Source: Elysia crispata (Eukaryota > Mollusca > Gastropoda > Plakobranchidae). From it: a DNA stretch of 64,000 bases. Both the position numbers and the translations under genes were made by a program. The notes beneath the pieces are model-generated. The model did no database searches. It saw only the letters and a list, made by a program, of their open reading frames with translations, and had not been told where the DNA came from. Below are positions 39,990-50,930 of this stretch, in pieces. Numbering within the stretch: position 1 is the stretch's first letter; each line of letters opens with the position of its first letter. The stretch spans positions 599,501 through 663,500 of the forward strand of contig JAWDGP010002507.1 in assembly GCA_033675545.1 (NCBI GenBank), read 5' to 3'.

Positions 39990-40110
39990 TTGGATCTGAT
40001 CGTACTGCGAGATGCCCCAGCCAGGAATCGCACCTGTACCTCCTGCATGTCAGTCTATAAGGCCGGTCTCAGCGTAGCTCTGTATGATCTGGTTTACTCT
40101 CGCACCGGAC
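39990..40110 (-). mobile_element. Possible tRNA-derived SINE
   Basis: The minus strand has GGTGCGATTCC (40034-40024), one mismatch from the tRNA B-box consensus. A degenerate A-box-like TACGCTGAGACCGG (40076-40063) lies about 30 bases upstream. The region is more GC-rich than its surroundings. No poly(A) or target duplication was defined. Confidence 0.4.
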
Positions 40111-41195
40111 ATGCTTGGCGTGGTTTTCGACACTGTTGAATAGGCCATCATTCTGACAAGTCTGTGAGCAGACTGGGCCTACAGAGCAACGCTGCTCAGG
40201 TACACAGAATTTAGTGTGTTTGTGAATGTTTGCAACATGCGCTGCACCAACTGACCTTACTGGCGTTCCAATAGCCTCCGGAGCTGCAATACGATATTGT
40301 CATTTGATACCAAAGCTTCGAGAGTAAATTGAAGATAATCAAAATTGGATAGAGAATTTCATTTTTAGTTCTTTTACGTCTGGGAGGAATGAGAATGTTA
40401 AAGAGACGCCAGACAGTAATATTTGAAAACCAAAATATATTTAATAGAGATAAAAGTCTTGATGTCACTTCCTTTTGAAAACGGCTAATACTTTATTCTA
40501 AGTATTGATTGCTCATTTTCGCTTAACAATAATATCATATAAATTGCATTAAAACATAATCGATCTACAAAATGTTGCTCTTAATTATCATACTGGGATG
40601 TGTATAAGAGTCCCCACTTGCTGCAAAATTTGCGACGGATTAATAATGGTAAACCCTCTAGCGTCATACTATAGTTTAGAATTATCAATGACACCATACT
40701 CCCCATCCTCCCCATTTTTTGTTTGTTTCATCCATGTAATTCACCCACATAAAGAGGACAAATGGCCTCATCCTGTTTGGGTTACCTTAAGATCAGCCTG
40801 TTTGTGTTTACGTAGCGGATTCTAACTGCGGAACCGGTAAACAAGAGAGTTCCATTTTTTTCAATGCATTGATAACTGACTGATGTAAAGACATACATTT
40901 TATGTTTAAAGAGAGATGTGTAAGAAGCTTATAGTGACAATCTGAATTAAATAATCAGCAGACCTGTTGCTGTCATATTTCACTACTCATTACACAGTTA
41001 GATATGAATGCATTATTAGAAGTAACCCGGTGAAGACAATCAACTTCATCTAATAGGAATAACACGAAGACCAGCTTCCTAGTATAATTATGTCAATATA
41101 TTCAAATTCTCAGTGTAATATCCACACGGCAAACCTCTTTGTTAGTAAAGAATGATGTGGAAGTTCTAATCAGTATCGTGTTAAATCTAACAACA
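40111..41195. other. Intergenic, nothing recognised
   Basis: Short frames only, with no domain signature. No supported feature. Confidence 0.45.
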
Positions 41196-41270
41196 ATATT
41201 ATTCTTAGAACACAAGCTGTTTTGAAAATGAGTTCTCTGCATTAATTGCGTCCTGACCAATATCGTGTTA
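41196..41270 (+). repeat. Direct repeat block, copy 1
   Basis: Shares AATATTATTCTTAGAACACA and CTCTGCATTAATTGCGTCCT with a second block at about 41941-42035. The two are about 750 bp apart in the same orientation; the downstream copy carries about 20 extra bases in the middle. Confidence 0.75.
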
Positions 41271-41591
41271 AATCTAAAGAGACGTGTTTGTTTAAACAAA
41301 ATCTGTGAATGATGAAGTTAAACACTCCCTTTATATCACTTTGTCTTTTTCAGAGTTCAATCTATCAATGTCTGTAAAAAGCGGTTTTTCATACATCTTA
41401 AAGAAGAATGAAATGAAACAAAATATCCTATGATCATCCCTCCACTAGCACTGAACATCCCAAAAGCCCTACTCTCTTTCCACTCTCTTCCTTCCCCCTA
41501 CATATTTTTTTTCTCTTCCTATATAAAATAAAAAACCAAATGAAAAAAAAAAGGGGGGGGGGGAGAGAAAAAAGAAATCAAGATCCTTTGA

Positions 41592-41655
41592 GCTCAACTC
41601 TTTCAAGTACTCTTGCTTGTGGCTCAACTCTTTTTTCAAGTACTCTTGCTTGTGG
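41592..41655 (+). repeat. Two-copy tandem duplication (about 31-34 bp)
   Basis: GCTCAACTC...TTCAAGTACTCTTGCTTGTG occurs twice in a row, differing by extra T bases. G runs flank it: about 11 G near 41553 and a broken run near 41888-41903. Confidence 0.8.
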
Positions 41656-41940
41656 TCATAATATCCCACTCCAAAACCCACTCGCAACTGTGTCTACTAG
41701 ACCTAGAGAGAAAGAATGTTGTGGTCACGATACAGCGGACAGGACCGAGTCCCGACCATCTGGACTGGGGAAAGTGGCACCTCCACTCGAGACAACGGGC
41801 TGGCGAAGTGAGCAAAAATTATTTGTTTGAACTCGACAAGCAAAACACAATGTCCTGTCCCGAAAACAAGAACAACGAACCAAATATGGGGGAGGGGGGG
41901 GGGGTGTTAGGAAAGAGTAGGATATATGAAGAGTCGACAT

Positions 41941-42035
41941 AACAATATAATTATTCTTAGAACACAAGTTGTTATGAACTTTGATATACTTAAACTTGAT
42001 AAGCTCTCTGCATTAATTGCGTCCTAACCAATAAC
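41941..42035 (+). repeat. Direct repeat block, copy 2, just upstream of the FREP TATA box
   Basis: Matches the 41196-41270 block. It ends about 90 bp before the TATATAT at 42123, so it could act as a promoter-proximal element. No regulatory function is shown by the sequence itself. Confidence 0.7.
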
Positions 42036-42122
42036 GAGAGTTAAAGATCAAAGGAAAGAATCAAAGCTGATAATTAAGACTGTATATACGCTTGGCAAAC
42101 GGCAAAACAAGCTTCTGCTCGC

Positions 42123-42129
42123 TATATAT
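42123..42129 (+). promoter_or_regulatory. Candidate TATA box of the FREP gene
   Basis: TATATAT follows a CTCG context about 30 bp upstream of a pyrimidine-rich putative start near 42150. It lies 89 bp upstream of a consensus splice donor. This fits a TATA-driven non-coding first exon. Confidence 0.4.
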
Positions 42130-42152
42130 TTTGAGTGCTGGGTGCATTTTCT

Positions 42153-42211
42153 CATTCTTTTCTCACGTTATTGTATTAACACAATTATTTCTCCTTCAAA
42201 TGAAATGAGAG
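42153..42211 (+). other. Probable non-coding first exon of the FREP gene
   Basis: Begins about 30 bp after the TATA box (start approximate) and ends at a textbook donor, GAG then GTGAGT at 42212. The matching acceptor is TAATTTTCAG ending at 43025, 77 bp before the FREP ATG. The leader contains a minimal upstream frame (ATG AAA TGA), which could lower translation. This is inferred from splice signals only. Confidence 0.4.
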
Positions 42212-43102
42212 GTGAGTACTAACAAGAATTTTTTTTAACTCAACTTAATTTCTATAATTTTTTTGATTTACTTGTTTTCCATAAGAGTTGAACTTCATAT
42301 TTGAATAGTGAAGAGAAAATAAACGCGAACTGTATCGTTTAAATGCTCTCACCATATCCGCCCTTTCTTCTAAAAATGTTTGAAACTTAAGAGTGGCGCA
42401 GAAGAGAAAATGCAACTGCAAAAAAAGTCCTGGCTTATGCAACCTCCCGTAGTTTTAGGATTCCGTCAAGCCAAAGAGAGGGCTGCTGAGTAATATCTGA
42501 TTCTGATTACGAGATAGGCCGAGCCAATGTTTGGACATGAAATACATGTATTATGAGACTAAACCTTCAGTAGATCAAAGAGATTTAGTAAGAGATAAAT
42601 GATTTAGAAATTTCTGTAACTCCATTGGTCTTATAATTACTTTCTGAAGCATAAGAAAGTGTGAAATAGTAACTTTTAATCCAATTACCGTGACTACAGT
42701 TTTTAGACGATAATTCTAAGGCTTCGAAAAACTTTTCGCGTAGATTTTTGCCAATCTGTGAATTTATGGACATGCCTCTTATATGTGTATTATAAATAAA
42801 ATTATACGAGTTTAGGATTGCTGCAACGCTTTAGAATATCAATTAAATTTACTTTGATATAGAAAAAAAATGTCGCTAAAAATAGTACTATCTTCAGTCA
42901 GCAATTTGAAAAAGAAAATTTTAAACACAATTACCTTCTTTATCATTGATGATATCGCCTTAAAATAATGGGAGTAATACATGATTTTGATACTTGTAGA
43001 CTTTAATGCATTTTGTAATTTTCAGACTCAAGTTCTGGTTGACTGTTCGAATTTCCCTCAAAGTTTTTAAAGAGCTGCGTTAAATCACCCTGAACAACCA
43101 GG

Positions 43103-43232
43103 ATGGATCTAGCGGTTGTTTGTCTGTTGCTGGTCGCTGCATTGATCTTTCCAGCCCACACTCTGAGTGTAATAAGTGATGCTCCCAATCCTCGTTTGAA
43201 GATATATGCAAAGAATAAAAGAAATTTTCAAG
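43103..43232 (+). CDS. FREP: FREP exon 1: signal peptide and start of the Ig domain
   Basis: MDLAVVCLLLVAALIFPAHT is a clear signal peptide: short charged start, long hydrophobic core, small residues before cleavage. The ATG has a purine at -3 (AGGATGG). The exon ends in phase 1 at CAAG with donor GTAATA, matching the next exon, which starts with the two bases completing an Asp codon. Confidence 0.9.
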
Positions 43233-43620
43233 GTAATAAAATAGTTTATTTTATTTTGGATAGAACAATGAAATTAAAGCACGAGATATGAAGAAAATAA
43301 TCGGCAAAATGGTTTGAAATTATAAAAAAAAATTTCTCGAAAATTAGGGGTAAAATGGTAAAACCTAATGAAATTAATCACGAGGTGACTCACTCTTATT
43401 ATAGTATGAAAAGAGCGTATAGTAATCATACGGCAAAAAACGCTTTGAGTCGTTTTAAAAGTTTTATTTGAATACTAGCACATTCAGTCTGTAACCCTAT
43501 AGAGGTGAGCTTTCTATAGGGTTTTATTTGATATAGTTTTCAACTGCTTGCATCGTCAGTATCAATTGTCACGAAAAAAATAGAAATGAAAATTAATGTT
43601 AAAACGAAAATAAAGAAATC

Positions 43621-43698
<78 letters not shown>

Positions 43699-46606
43699 AT
43701 ATTGTAATTTGCCAAAAAACTTTAAGAACTTAAACTCAATACTAAAAAGTTATGTTGATAAAGTACGCAGGCGTAATTAATATACGGCAAGCATAATTAT
43801 ATGAAAATTTAAGTCAAAACAAAAATAAAGAAATCAACCGTATTGAAATGAGGCAAAAACTTAATGTATTTAAAAGCAGTTGTAAACATATCTGTGGAAA
43901 AGGTCCACAGGTGTAATCAATGTCTGACATATCTGTCAATTATTCCAACGTAAAAAATGAAACAAAAACGTTAAAGTTTTAAACATGATACATTAACGTT
44001 TCTGATGCATCACTGGATTTTCAAAGAGAAGGAAGATTGAAAAAGAAAATCAAACATGAAAAGGTTATTTTTAAACGAATAAGTCAGGGATAACTGATCA
44101 CAAGATGTGATTACATTAATCAATCAAAACAAATTAATATTTAAAAACAAGCAGTAAAGATCGTCACACTGTCTAGACATAGATCTAGTACTGTATGGCA
44201 TAGAGCTATACTGGATCCTGAATTTTCGTCCACAACAAGCCTCATGAAATATAAAGTTACTGAGTCTATACACATCCCTAGCCATGAAGTTTTTTTGTAT
44301 ACATGAGGCTCTATTACCTTTTCATCAGTAGCCATTGATTTAACCATATAGATGCTAAATAACAATATAAGCAGTAAAATAGTCCAGCATATTGATATTC
44401 TTCATGTCTCTACTGAAATACTACTATTTTAGCTGACGATATTATGGACATATAAATAACAACAAAAAAGATTACGAAGAAAGAAAAAAAAAAGGAAGGG
44501 AATCTTCCTTCACTATTTGTCTCTAGGACCTAATTTACATTCTATTATGAGAATTATCTATCTGTATCGTCAGCTTCATAAACAAAGTTCAGGCAGAAAT
44601 CGCACAGCTCCACAGATCAAAGATACTATCATAGACAGTAATAATCTTAACCTCTTAAGTATTAATCTAAAATACTTTTTACTTCACTGAATTCTCTTTC
44701 AGGTTTAGAACTGATAAGTACAAATGATTTACAGTAACAAAATGTTTTCTTGCCGCTTCAACAGATATGACTTTAACTTTAGACCGCCAAATCATTTTTC
44801 ACGAAAGCAGCATCGATCCATGCGGGCAAGTAGCTTGCCAGGCTAAAGGAAATCACGTGACCGTCACAAGAGTTACAGTAACCACAATCAAAGCTGATGA
44901 AAAACCCACCGAGCTGCTGGCAGTTACAACAAACAGATCTGAAAACGAAATCCGTACTGATAATATCCACGGCAACGGGACATTGAACAACAACGAAGCT
45001 AAGATATACCTTGACCTGAAGGATGTATCAGCTTGCGACTCCGAGTATTTCATCTGTGAAGTCACTTATACAAAGCCATCGGGCGAGGAGCAGACAGATT
45101 TTACAATGGCTGGGCCTGGAAAATTCCAAAATCTCGAATCGCCGTCAGAGCCAGATGAAAAAACTCCTGAAAGAGTTGCCATGTCAAAGTCTTCATCTTA
45201 TTCTTCTGGAGATCCTTATAGGTCAGAATTGTGGTTTTTAGGCGACAAAATTACCAAAATCGAAGGGAAATTTGAAACACTGAGGGACAGATTAGACAGA
45301 AAGACAACTCAGAATATCGACGCCGTACACAAGAGAGCGTCCGTCTTGGAGAACTCTGTGCTAGAGAGAGTCACGTCTGTAGAGACAGATTTCTCCACCA
45401 GAGTGTCGAGACTCGAGGATAGAGTGTCGTCACTTCTGCTGCCTGAATCACGTGATGCCAGCTCACCGTCCGGGCAATCGTTGTCGGATTTGGCAAGAAG
45501 AGTTGATGAAGTGAGCTCGAGTTTGGAAGTACTGAACATGTCTAGAGGGATACCGCAATCAGAGGGTCATAAAGAACCCAAGGTGGGCATTTCGCTAAGA
45601 ATTCATCATCCAATAGACAAGAAAAGTTACTTGCCTTGACTCTTGTATCAAATAACCTACTCTCTAGTGACGTCTTTTTCTTGGGGTGTGGCAAAACTTT
45701 GCTCTGATTCTTCGAGTGATCCATAAACGTTTCCGAAAAAAAGTATGTTTCTTTTGCCTCTTCACATTTTAGTAAAAATGTACTTGCTTCTTGAGGTATG
45801 AAGAGAAAATAATAGAGGTAAAAAAAAAAAGAAATAAAGGACAGTTTTGTCATAGGTAGTTTCATGGGAAGGAGTTGTAGACTGTTTTTTTTTCAACTAT
45901 TGTTTTTCTATCTAAAATTTAGATAAACATTAATATTATCACAAGGTTTTCGAAATGCATTTCGGAAAGGCCACGTTTCTTGAAATCATGCAACAAAGAT
46001 GGTAACAAAAGAAATAATAAAAGCAATAAAAACAACGTTTGTAACAAATGCATCAACCCCAATCCTCCTCCCCTATGACTATTGAAAAGATTATGTAAAT
46101 TAATTGTTCCCTTTCAATCACTTTCACAGGCAACTTACCAACTTCCTTTTCTTTACTCAACAGCCTGACACCTGTGACCGTGGAATGGGCGATGATGTGA
46201 TCAAAACGTACCCGCCTTACGCCATCATGCCCCATCACTTGATCGGCAAGAACATTCTCTGTGACACACACACAGTTGGGGGCGGCTGGATTGTTATTCA
46301 GGTGGGGTTAGGATCAGGTTGGGATCAAATGGGGTTGGGATAATGATAAAGGTGCAGGCCCAAGTATAGTTTGTATTGGGTTGACGATTTCCTTTATATA
46401 TTCAAATAATATTCGCCTTGTTATGGGACAATAAAATACAAGATGTTTACCCTTTCTCTTTCTTTCATCAAAATTTCATGTTTGTTCCTTTCTCTCTCCC
46501 TCTTTTGTTGCTGTTTCTGTTTTGTCTATCTCTCTTCTTTTATTTATCTTCTTGTAAATATGTTCTTTCTAGTGCTCTTGTTCTTGTTATTTTCCTCCTC
46601 CTCCTC

Positions 46607-46652
<46 letters not shown>

Positions 46653-49600
46653 TTCTTCTTCTTCTTCTTCTTCTTCTTCTTCTTCTTCTTCTTCTTCTTC
46701 TTCTTCTTCTTCTTCTTCTTCTTCTTCTTCTTCTTCTTCTTCTTCTTCTTCTTCTTCTTCTTCTTCTTCTTCTTCTTCTTCTTCTTCTTCTTCTTTTTCT
46801 TCTTCTTCTTCTTCTTCTTCTTCTCTGTTAGTTTATGAGTCTCCCTTTCACTTCCTCTGTTTTTTTTTTATTAATTCTTCATTATTTCCTTATTTCATTT
46901 TTCCTGCCTATGTGTCTTTCCCTTCAACGAATCTTTATTTTTTCTTTTTACCTTACTTGTGACAAATCACTTAATGTACACTTCTAACTTATCTTATATG
47001 TGTTTTCCTTTAAAATAGGTGCTGCGCAGAGGTCTGATTTACATTTTCTGATTGCAGATATATATTAACATAATGCTACAGACCGTCCGATCTTGAGTTT
47101 CCATCTTTCAAGACTCACATGCAATGCTAGGAATTGTTTTTGCCACTTTTTAAATTCTTTATATATAACGCCAGTATTTACCTACGTGTTTTTCTTGGAT
47201 CTGCAAACTAAACCAGAGACGAGCTAAAGGTGATGTAGACTTCTACAGGGACTGGACGGCATACCGGGATGGGTTTGGGTCGCCTACAGGCGACTTTTGG
47301 ATGGGCAACGAAGCAATTCACAAACTGACTGACGCAGTAAGTAACTGTGAAATATTTTTAAATTCTAGATATAGGAGGTCTTTAGTTTGACTGGCATTTT
47401 TTTAAAGAGTCAGTACTTTTTTTTGCAAAAACAAAAAATTGCGGCCACGTTGTGGGAAACATTAACTTTAAGGCGCAGTGCTGCCGCAAAGTGTGCAAAA
47501 ATTCATAGGAACATATTACTATTTTGATTAAGCCATTTATATTGCCTTCGTTGAAAAGGTTATGCTTTGCATCATGTATGTATCATTCAGTAATGAGTAT
47601 CTTGATCAACTAATTAAATAAAAAAAAAACAACAACCAAACTTCAAGCCTGATATACCAATTTACTAAAACACAAAAGTTCAAACCTGATCTCCCAATGT
47701 AATAGAAGACAAAACTTCGAGCCTGATCTACCAATGTCATATAAGATAAAACTTGAAACCTGATCTGCCAATATAATATAAGATAAAACTTCAAACCTGA
47801 TCTACTAATTTAATATAAGGCAAAACTTCAAGCCTGATCTATCAATGTAATGAAAGAAAAAAGAACTTTGAGCCTGATATACGAATTTAATATAAGAAAA
47901 AACTTCGAGCCTGATCTAGCAATGTAATATATGACAAAACTTCAAGCCTAATCTACGAATGTAATGAAAGACAAAACTTCGAGCCTGATCTACGAATGTA
48001 ATGAAAGACAAAACCTCAAGCCTGATATACCAATGTAATGAAAGAAAAAAGAACTTCGAGCATGATCTACTAATGTAATGAAAGACAAAACCTCAAGCCT
48101 GATATACCAATGTAATGAAAGAAAAAAGAACTTTGAGCCTGATCTATCAATGTAATGAAAGACAAAACTTAGAGCCTGACCTATCAATTTAATGAAAGAC
48201 AAAACTTCAAGCCTGATCTATCAATGTAATGAAAAAAAAAAAACTTCGAGCATGATCTACTTATGTAATGAAACACAAAACCTCAAGCTTGTTTTACAGT
48301 GTAATGAAAGACAAAACTTCAAGCATGATCTACCATTATAATATAAGACAAACCTTCGAACCTGATCCACCAATTTAATATAAGGCAAATCTTCAATCCT
48401 GATGAACCAATCTAATGAAAGACAAAACTTCGAGCCTGATCTGCCAATGTAATAAAAGGCAAAATTTCTAAGCACCGCCTATCTGTTTCAAGTTATTACA
48501 AAATGATCAGTACTATGGCAACAATTTCTCTTATGCAATATCAGCTGCCCCACTCTCATTCAGGATATTAGGTTTTGTGCTGTTCTCCTCTACAGTATTA
48601 ATGTGCGTATATTACATTCCTTGAATGGTCATCCTTTCAGATTATGTTTGAGTACGAAGTAATTATTATTTCAAAAAGTTCATATGCACTGCATCTTAGC
48701 ACTCACGTAGGAGAATCTTTCTACATTGTGCTAGATTTGCAAAAATAATGCATTGAACATCACCATCTATCTTGGCAGAATTCAATACGTCCTTCCTATT
48801 TTACCGATCACTTAAGTGTAGTTCAGGCCTTAAAAGAGTTATCAATAATGGTTATTTTAATGTTTTTCACTACAATCGAATCTTGTTTTTTACTTTTTCT
48901 GCAGTACCCCTACGAACTGAGAATTGAGATTCGGGTCAAAGGTCAAGAAATGTTTTCTCAATACTCAACCTTCAGACTAGAGGATGAATCCGACAAGTAT
49001 GGCCACTCTAAATTCATTGTTTGTTAAACAACAAATCTATCTCAAATCTATGACCACCCTGAGGTACCAACAAAAATATGGATGACGCAAAAATATATTT
49101 AATTAAAAAAAAACGAGAGATAAAGATTTTCGTTCTATTCTCAATTTCGAAGTACCTTTATTTTTTTAGAGAAAAGAAACTGAATCTCAGAAAACAGACC
49201 TCTTTGAAATAACTCGCGCTGCTAATTTTTTTGATTATTCTCCCTCTTGAGATATGAAATATTTTTAAAGAAGTAAGTAATTCACACAACGTACTCTCCA
49301 TGCATGTGTAAGAGCTATATTTCTAATCGTTTGACAAACTACTAAACCCAATAATATCAAGTGCATTGATTGCTAGATGTAGCTAATACCGACCGTCAAA
49401 TCTTTGCTTCCTGAGAAATATTCCGTGACATAGTAATTTGCTAAAATAAGGGGCCTAAATTCATCCGCTGATAAAGTAGTTCAGATCCACTGCAGAAAAT
49501 CCAAAGAGTTGGTCTGGCCACAACAGTCACATCCACCGACCCTCTAACTTGTGTCTGTGAAGCAAGCTTAGAGAATCGAACATACAACGCATAGCCTCTG

Positions 49601-50441
49601 TTTGACAGAGATACAAGTCCTCCACTAAGAACAAACAAAATAAACCTATATTTTCTTCATTCTGTAATAACCCCACTGAATTACCAGGCTCTGGCGAAGT
49701 TTCATCTGCTACAGATAAAACTTTGACAACCTTAATTGTGCACAGGTTCATCAGCTACAGGTGAAACTTTGCAGCCTAAATTGTGCACAGCTTCATCTGC
49801 TACAGACAAAACTTAGACAACTTTAATTGTGCACAGGTTCATCAGCTACAGGTAAAACTTTGACAACCTTAATTGTGCACAGGTTCATCAGCTACAGGTA
49901 AAACTTTGACAACCTTAATTGTGCACAGGTTCATCAGCTACAGGTAAAACTTTGACAACCTTAATTGTGCACAGGTTCATCAGCTACAGGTAAAACTTTG
50001 ACAACTTTCATTGTGCAACAACGATAGGCACTTGCAAATTTTAAGTGTTAATGTTTCAAAAAAATAAAAAAATAGGCTGTTTGGCTGCAACAGTTACTGA
50101 GCAAGCCAAATAAAAAAACAATTCATGGTTCTTGTTGATTGTTTTACAGGTACCGCCTCCGACTGGGCTCACACTCAGGAAATGCTGCTCACACGGCCAT
50201 GGCTTACCACAACAACGTCCACTTCTCCACATTTGACCGCGACTACGACGGCAATTCAGGGAGTTGTGCAAATTCGAACCATGGGGCCTGGTGGTATAAC
50301 AACTGCCACCATTCTAACTTGAACGGGATGTGGGGTGTCGAAGCAGATCACGGCCTCAGATGGTACACAGGATCTGCTACACTGTATGCGTCCTTCACTG
50401 AGATGAAAATTCGGAGGGTGAAGCTCACCACCGACGCTTAA
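43103..50441 (+). CDS. FREP: FREP: secreted Ig, coiled-coil, fibrinogen-domain lectin (six coding exons)
   Basis: Exons 43103-43232, 44765-45582, 46164-46301, 47217-47336, 48905-48996 and 50150-50441 join in consistent phase to 529 residues. Layout: signal peptide (1 to about 21), one Ig-like domain (about 40-155), a heptad-bearing coiled coil (about 203-300) and a C-terminal fibrinogen-related domain (317-529). This is the architecture of mollusc FREPs, secreted haemolymph lectins implicated in binding parasite and microbial surface molecules. The Ig domain has Cys68 and Cys141 with the D-x-x-Y-x-x-C pattern plus an extra Cys63/Cys134 pair. The fibrinogen domain has its four cysteines (320, 349, 472, 485) and a calcium-site-like DRDYD. 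All parts look intact. Target specificity cannot be read from the sequence. Confidence 0.92.
43493..43523. repeat. Perfect 11-bp hairpin in FREP intron 1
   Basis: AACCCTATAGA and its exact reverse complement TCTATAGGGTT flank a 9-base loop. The hairpin is bracketed by two copies of GTTTTATTTGA. Confidence 0.8.
43621..43701. repeat. (TA)n with short (TG)n tail, FREP intron 1
   Basis: About 33 TA units followed by a short (TG)n run. Confidence 0.97.
44765..45582 (+). CDS. FREP: FREP exon 2: Ig-like domain plus coiled-coil connecting region
   Basis: Encodes the Ig fold (CGQVACQAKG ... CDSEYFICEV), two N-glycosylation sequons (NRS, NGT), a Pro/Ser/acidic hinge, then a heptad-like stretch with IEGKFETLRDRLDRK and VSRLEDRVSSLL. 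Coiled coils mediate multimerisation in FREPs. The donor GTGGGC is weak. Unspliced reading adds 19 codons and stops at 45637-45639, which would give a form lacking the fibrinogen domain. Confidence 0.88.
46164..47336 (+). CDS. FREP: FREP exons 3-4: N-terminal half of the fibrinogen domain
   Basis: Exon 46164-46301 encodes TCDRG ... ILCDTHTVGGGWIVIQ. Exon 47217-47336 encodes RRAKGDVDFYRDWTAYRDGFG followed by GDFWMGNEAIHKLT. These match the canonical GGWTVFQRR, VDFYRDW and EFWLGNDNIH blocks. Both exons are phase 0. The intron between them carries the (TTC)n array. Confidence 0.92.
46592..46825. repeat. (TTC)n trinucleotide array, FREP intron 3
   Basis: Starts as TCC units and becomes an almost pure TTC tract of about 210 bp with a single TTTTTC interruption near 46795. 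Poly-Leu and poly-Phe frames are artefacts. Confidence 0.97.
47637..48470. repeat. 37-bp satellite-like array, about 22 copies, FREP intron 4
   Basis: The unit contains ACAAAACTTCGAGCCTGATC followed by TACCAATGTAATGAAAG or a TAATATAAG variant. Copies alternate between the two tail variants, suggesting some higher-order structure. Minus-strand frames reading YIGRSG repeats are by-products. Confidence 0.93.
48905..50441 (+). CDS. FREP: FREP exons 5-6: C-terminal half of the fibrinogen domain
   Basis: Exon 48905-48996 encodes YPYELRIEI ... YSTFRLEDESD and ends in phase 2. Exon 50150-50441 resumes with YRLRLGSHSGNAAHTAMAYH, then the FSTFDRDYDGNSGSCA calcium-site region, GAWWYNNCHHSNLNG and the closing EMKIRRVKL, then TAA. 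The conserved pocket and both disulfide cysteines are present. Confidence 0.92.
49698..50019. repeat. 46-bp tandem repeat, about 7 copies, FREP intron 5
   Basis: The unit contains TTAATTGTGCACAGGTTCAT and CAGCTACAGGTAAAACTTTG. The central three to four copies are nearly identical, so expansion appears recent. The array ends about 130 bp before the acceptor of the last FREP exon. Confidence 0.93.
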
Positions 50442-50487
50442 GGCTGTGATTTAGCTTCAGGCAAATAAGATATCAGATAAAGTATTC

Positions 50488-50540
50488 ACAGTCAAATCAG
50501 ATACAACATTGACAGTCAAATCAGATACAACATTGACAAG
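50488..50540 (+). repeat. 24-bp tandem duplication in the FREP 3' UTR
   Basis: CAGTCAAATCAGATACAACA plus TTGA occurs twice in succession, with a partial third copy upstream. Confidence 0.8.
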
Positions 50541-50924
50541 AGCGACACTCAAGTTTATCGGTGTGCAGATATATCACACTCAACATGATCCCGCTGATGA
50601 ATTCATCGGCAGTTACTGAAATGACATCGTTTTAATTGTATGTATGTTTATGCGGGGGTGTGTTTTTGCATTGCGTACTGCTATAAACATAGTTATTTTG
50701 TATAAAACGGCGTTTCAAACTTTGCCTGTAATTGTTTCATGAAAATTCTTAGGACCATAATTCTAAAACCCGATAGCTCTTACAGTTTCTAAATCTGGCA
50801 TTCATACCATTTTATCTCATACTTGATGGGAAAAGTTTTAGTCAAACCTTTTAAAGTCCTTATATTTGTTTCCATTTCGGCACAGTTAGAAAAGTACTTG
50901 GAGAAAGCTACTCGATATTTAAAA

Positions 50925-50930
50925 AATAAA
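50925..50930 (+). terminator. Candidate poly(A) signal AATAAA of the FREP gene
   Basis: Canonical hexamer 484 bp after the stop codon. A second lies near 51164. Either would give a normal-length 3' UTR. Confidence 0.5.

Noticed and set aside
41540..41942. Overlapping 96- and 109-codon frames
   Set aside because: They run over a G run and a local duplication; composition reflects those repeats and no domain is visible.
46418..46838. Poly-Leu and poly-Phe proteins
   Set aside because: Translations of the TTC array within a FREP intron.
47637..48470. CRISPR-like regular repeats
   Set aside because: Units are directly tandem with no unique spacers, and the context is a eukaryotic intron.
47606..48475. 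Minus-strand frames with YIGRSG-type peptide repeats
   Set aside because: By-product of the 37-bp intronic array; no start context, no signal peptide, and opposite to the host gene.
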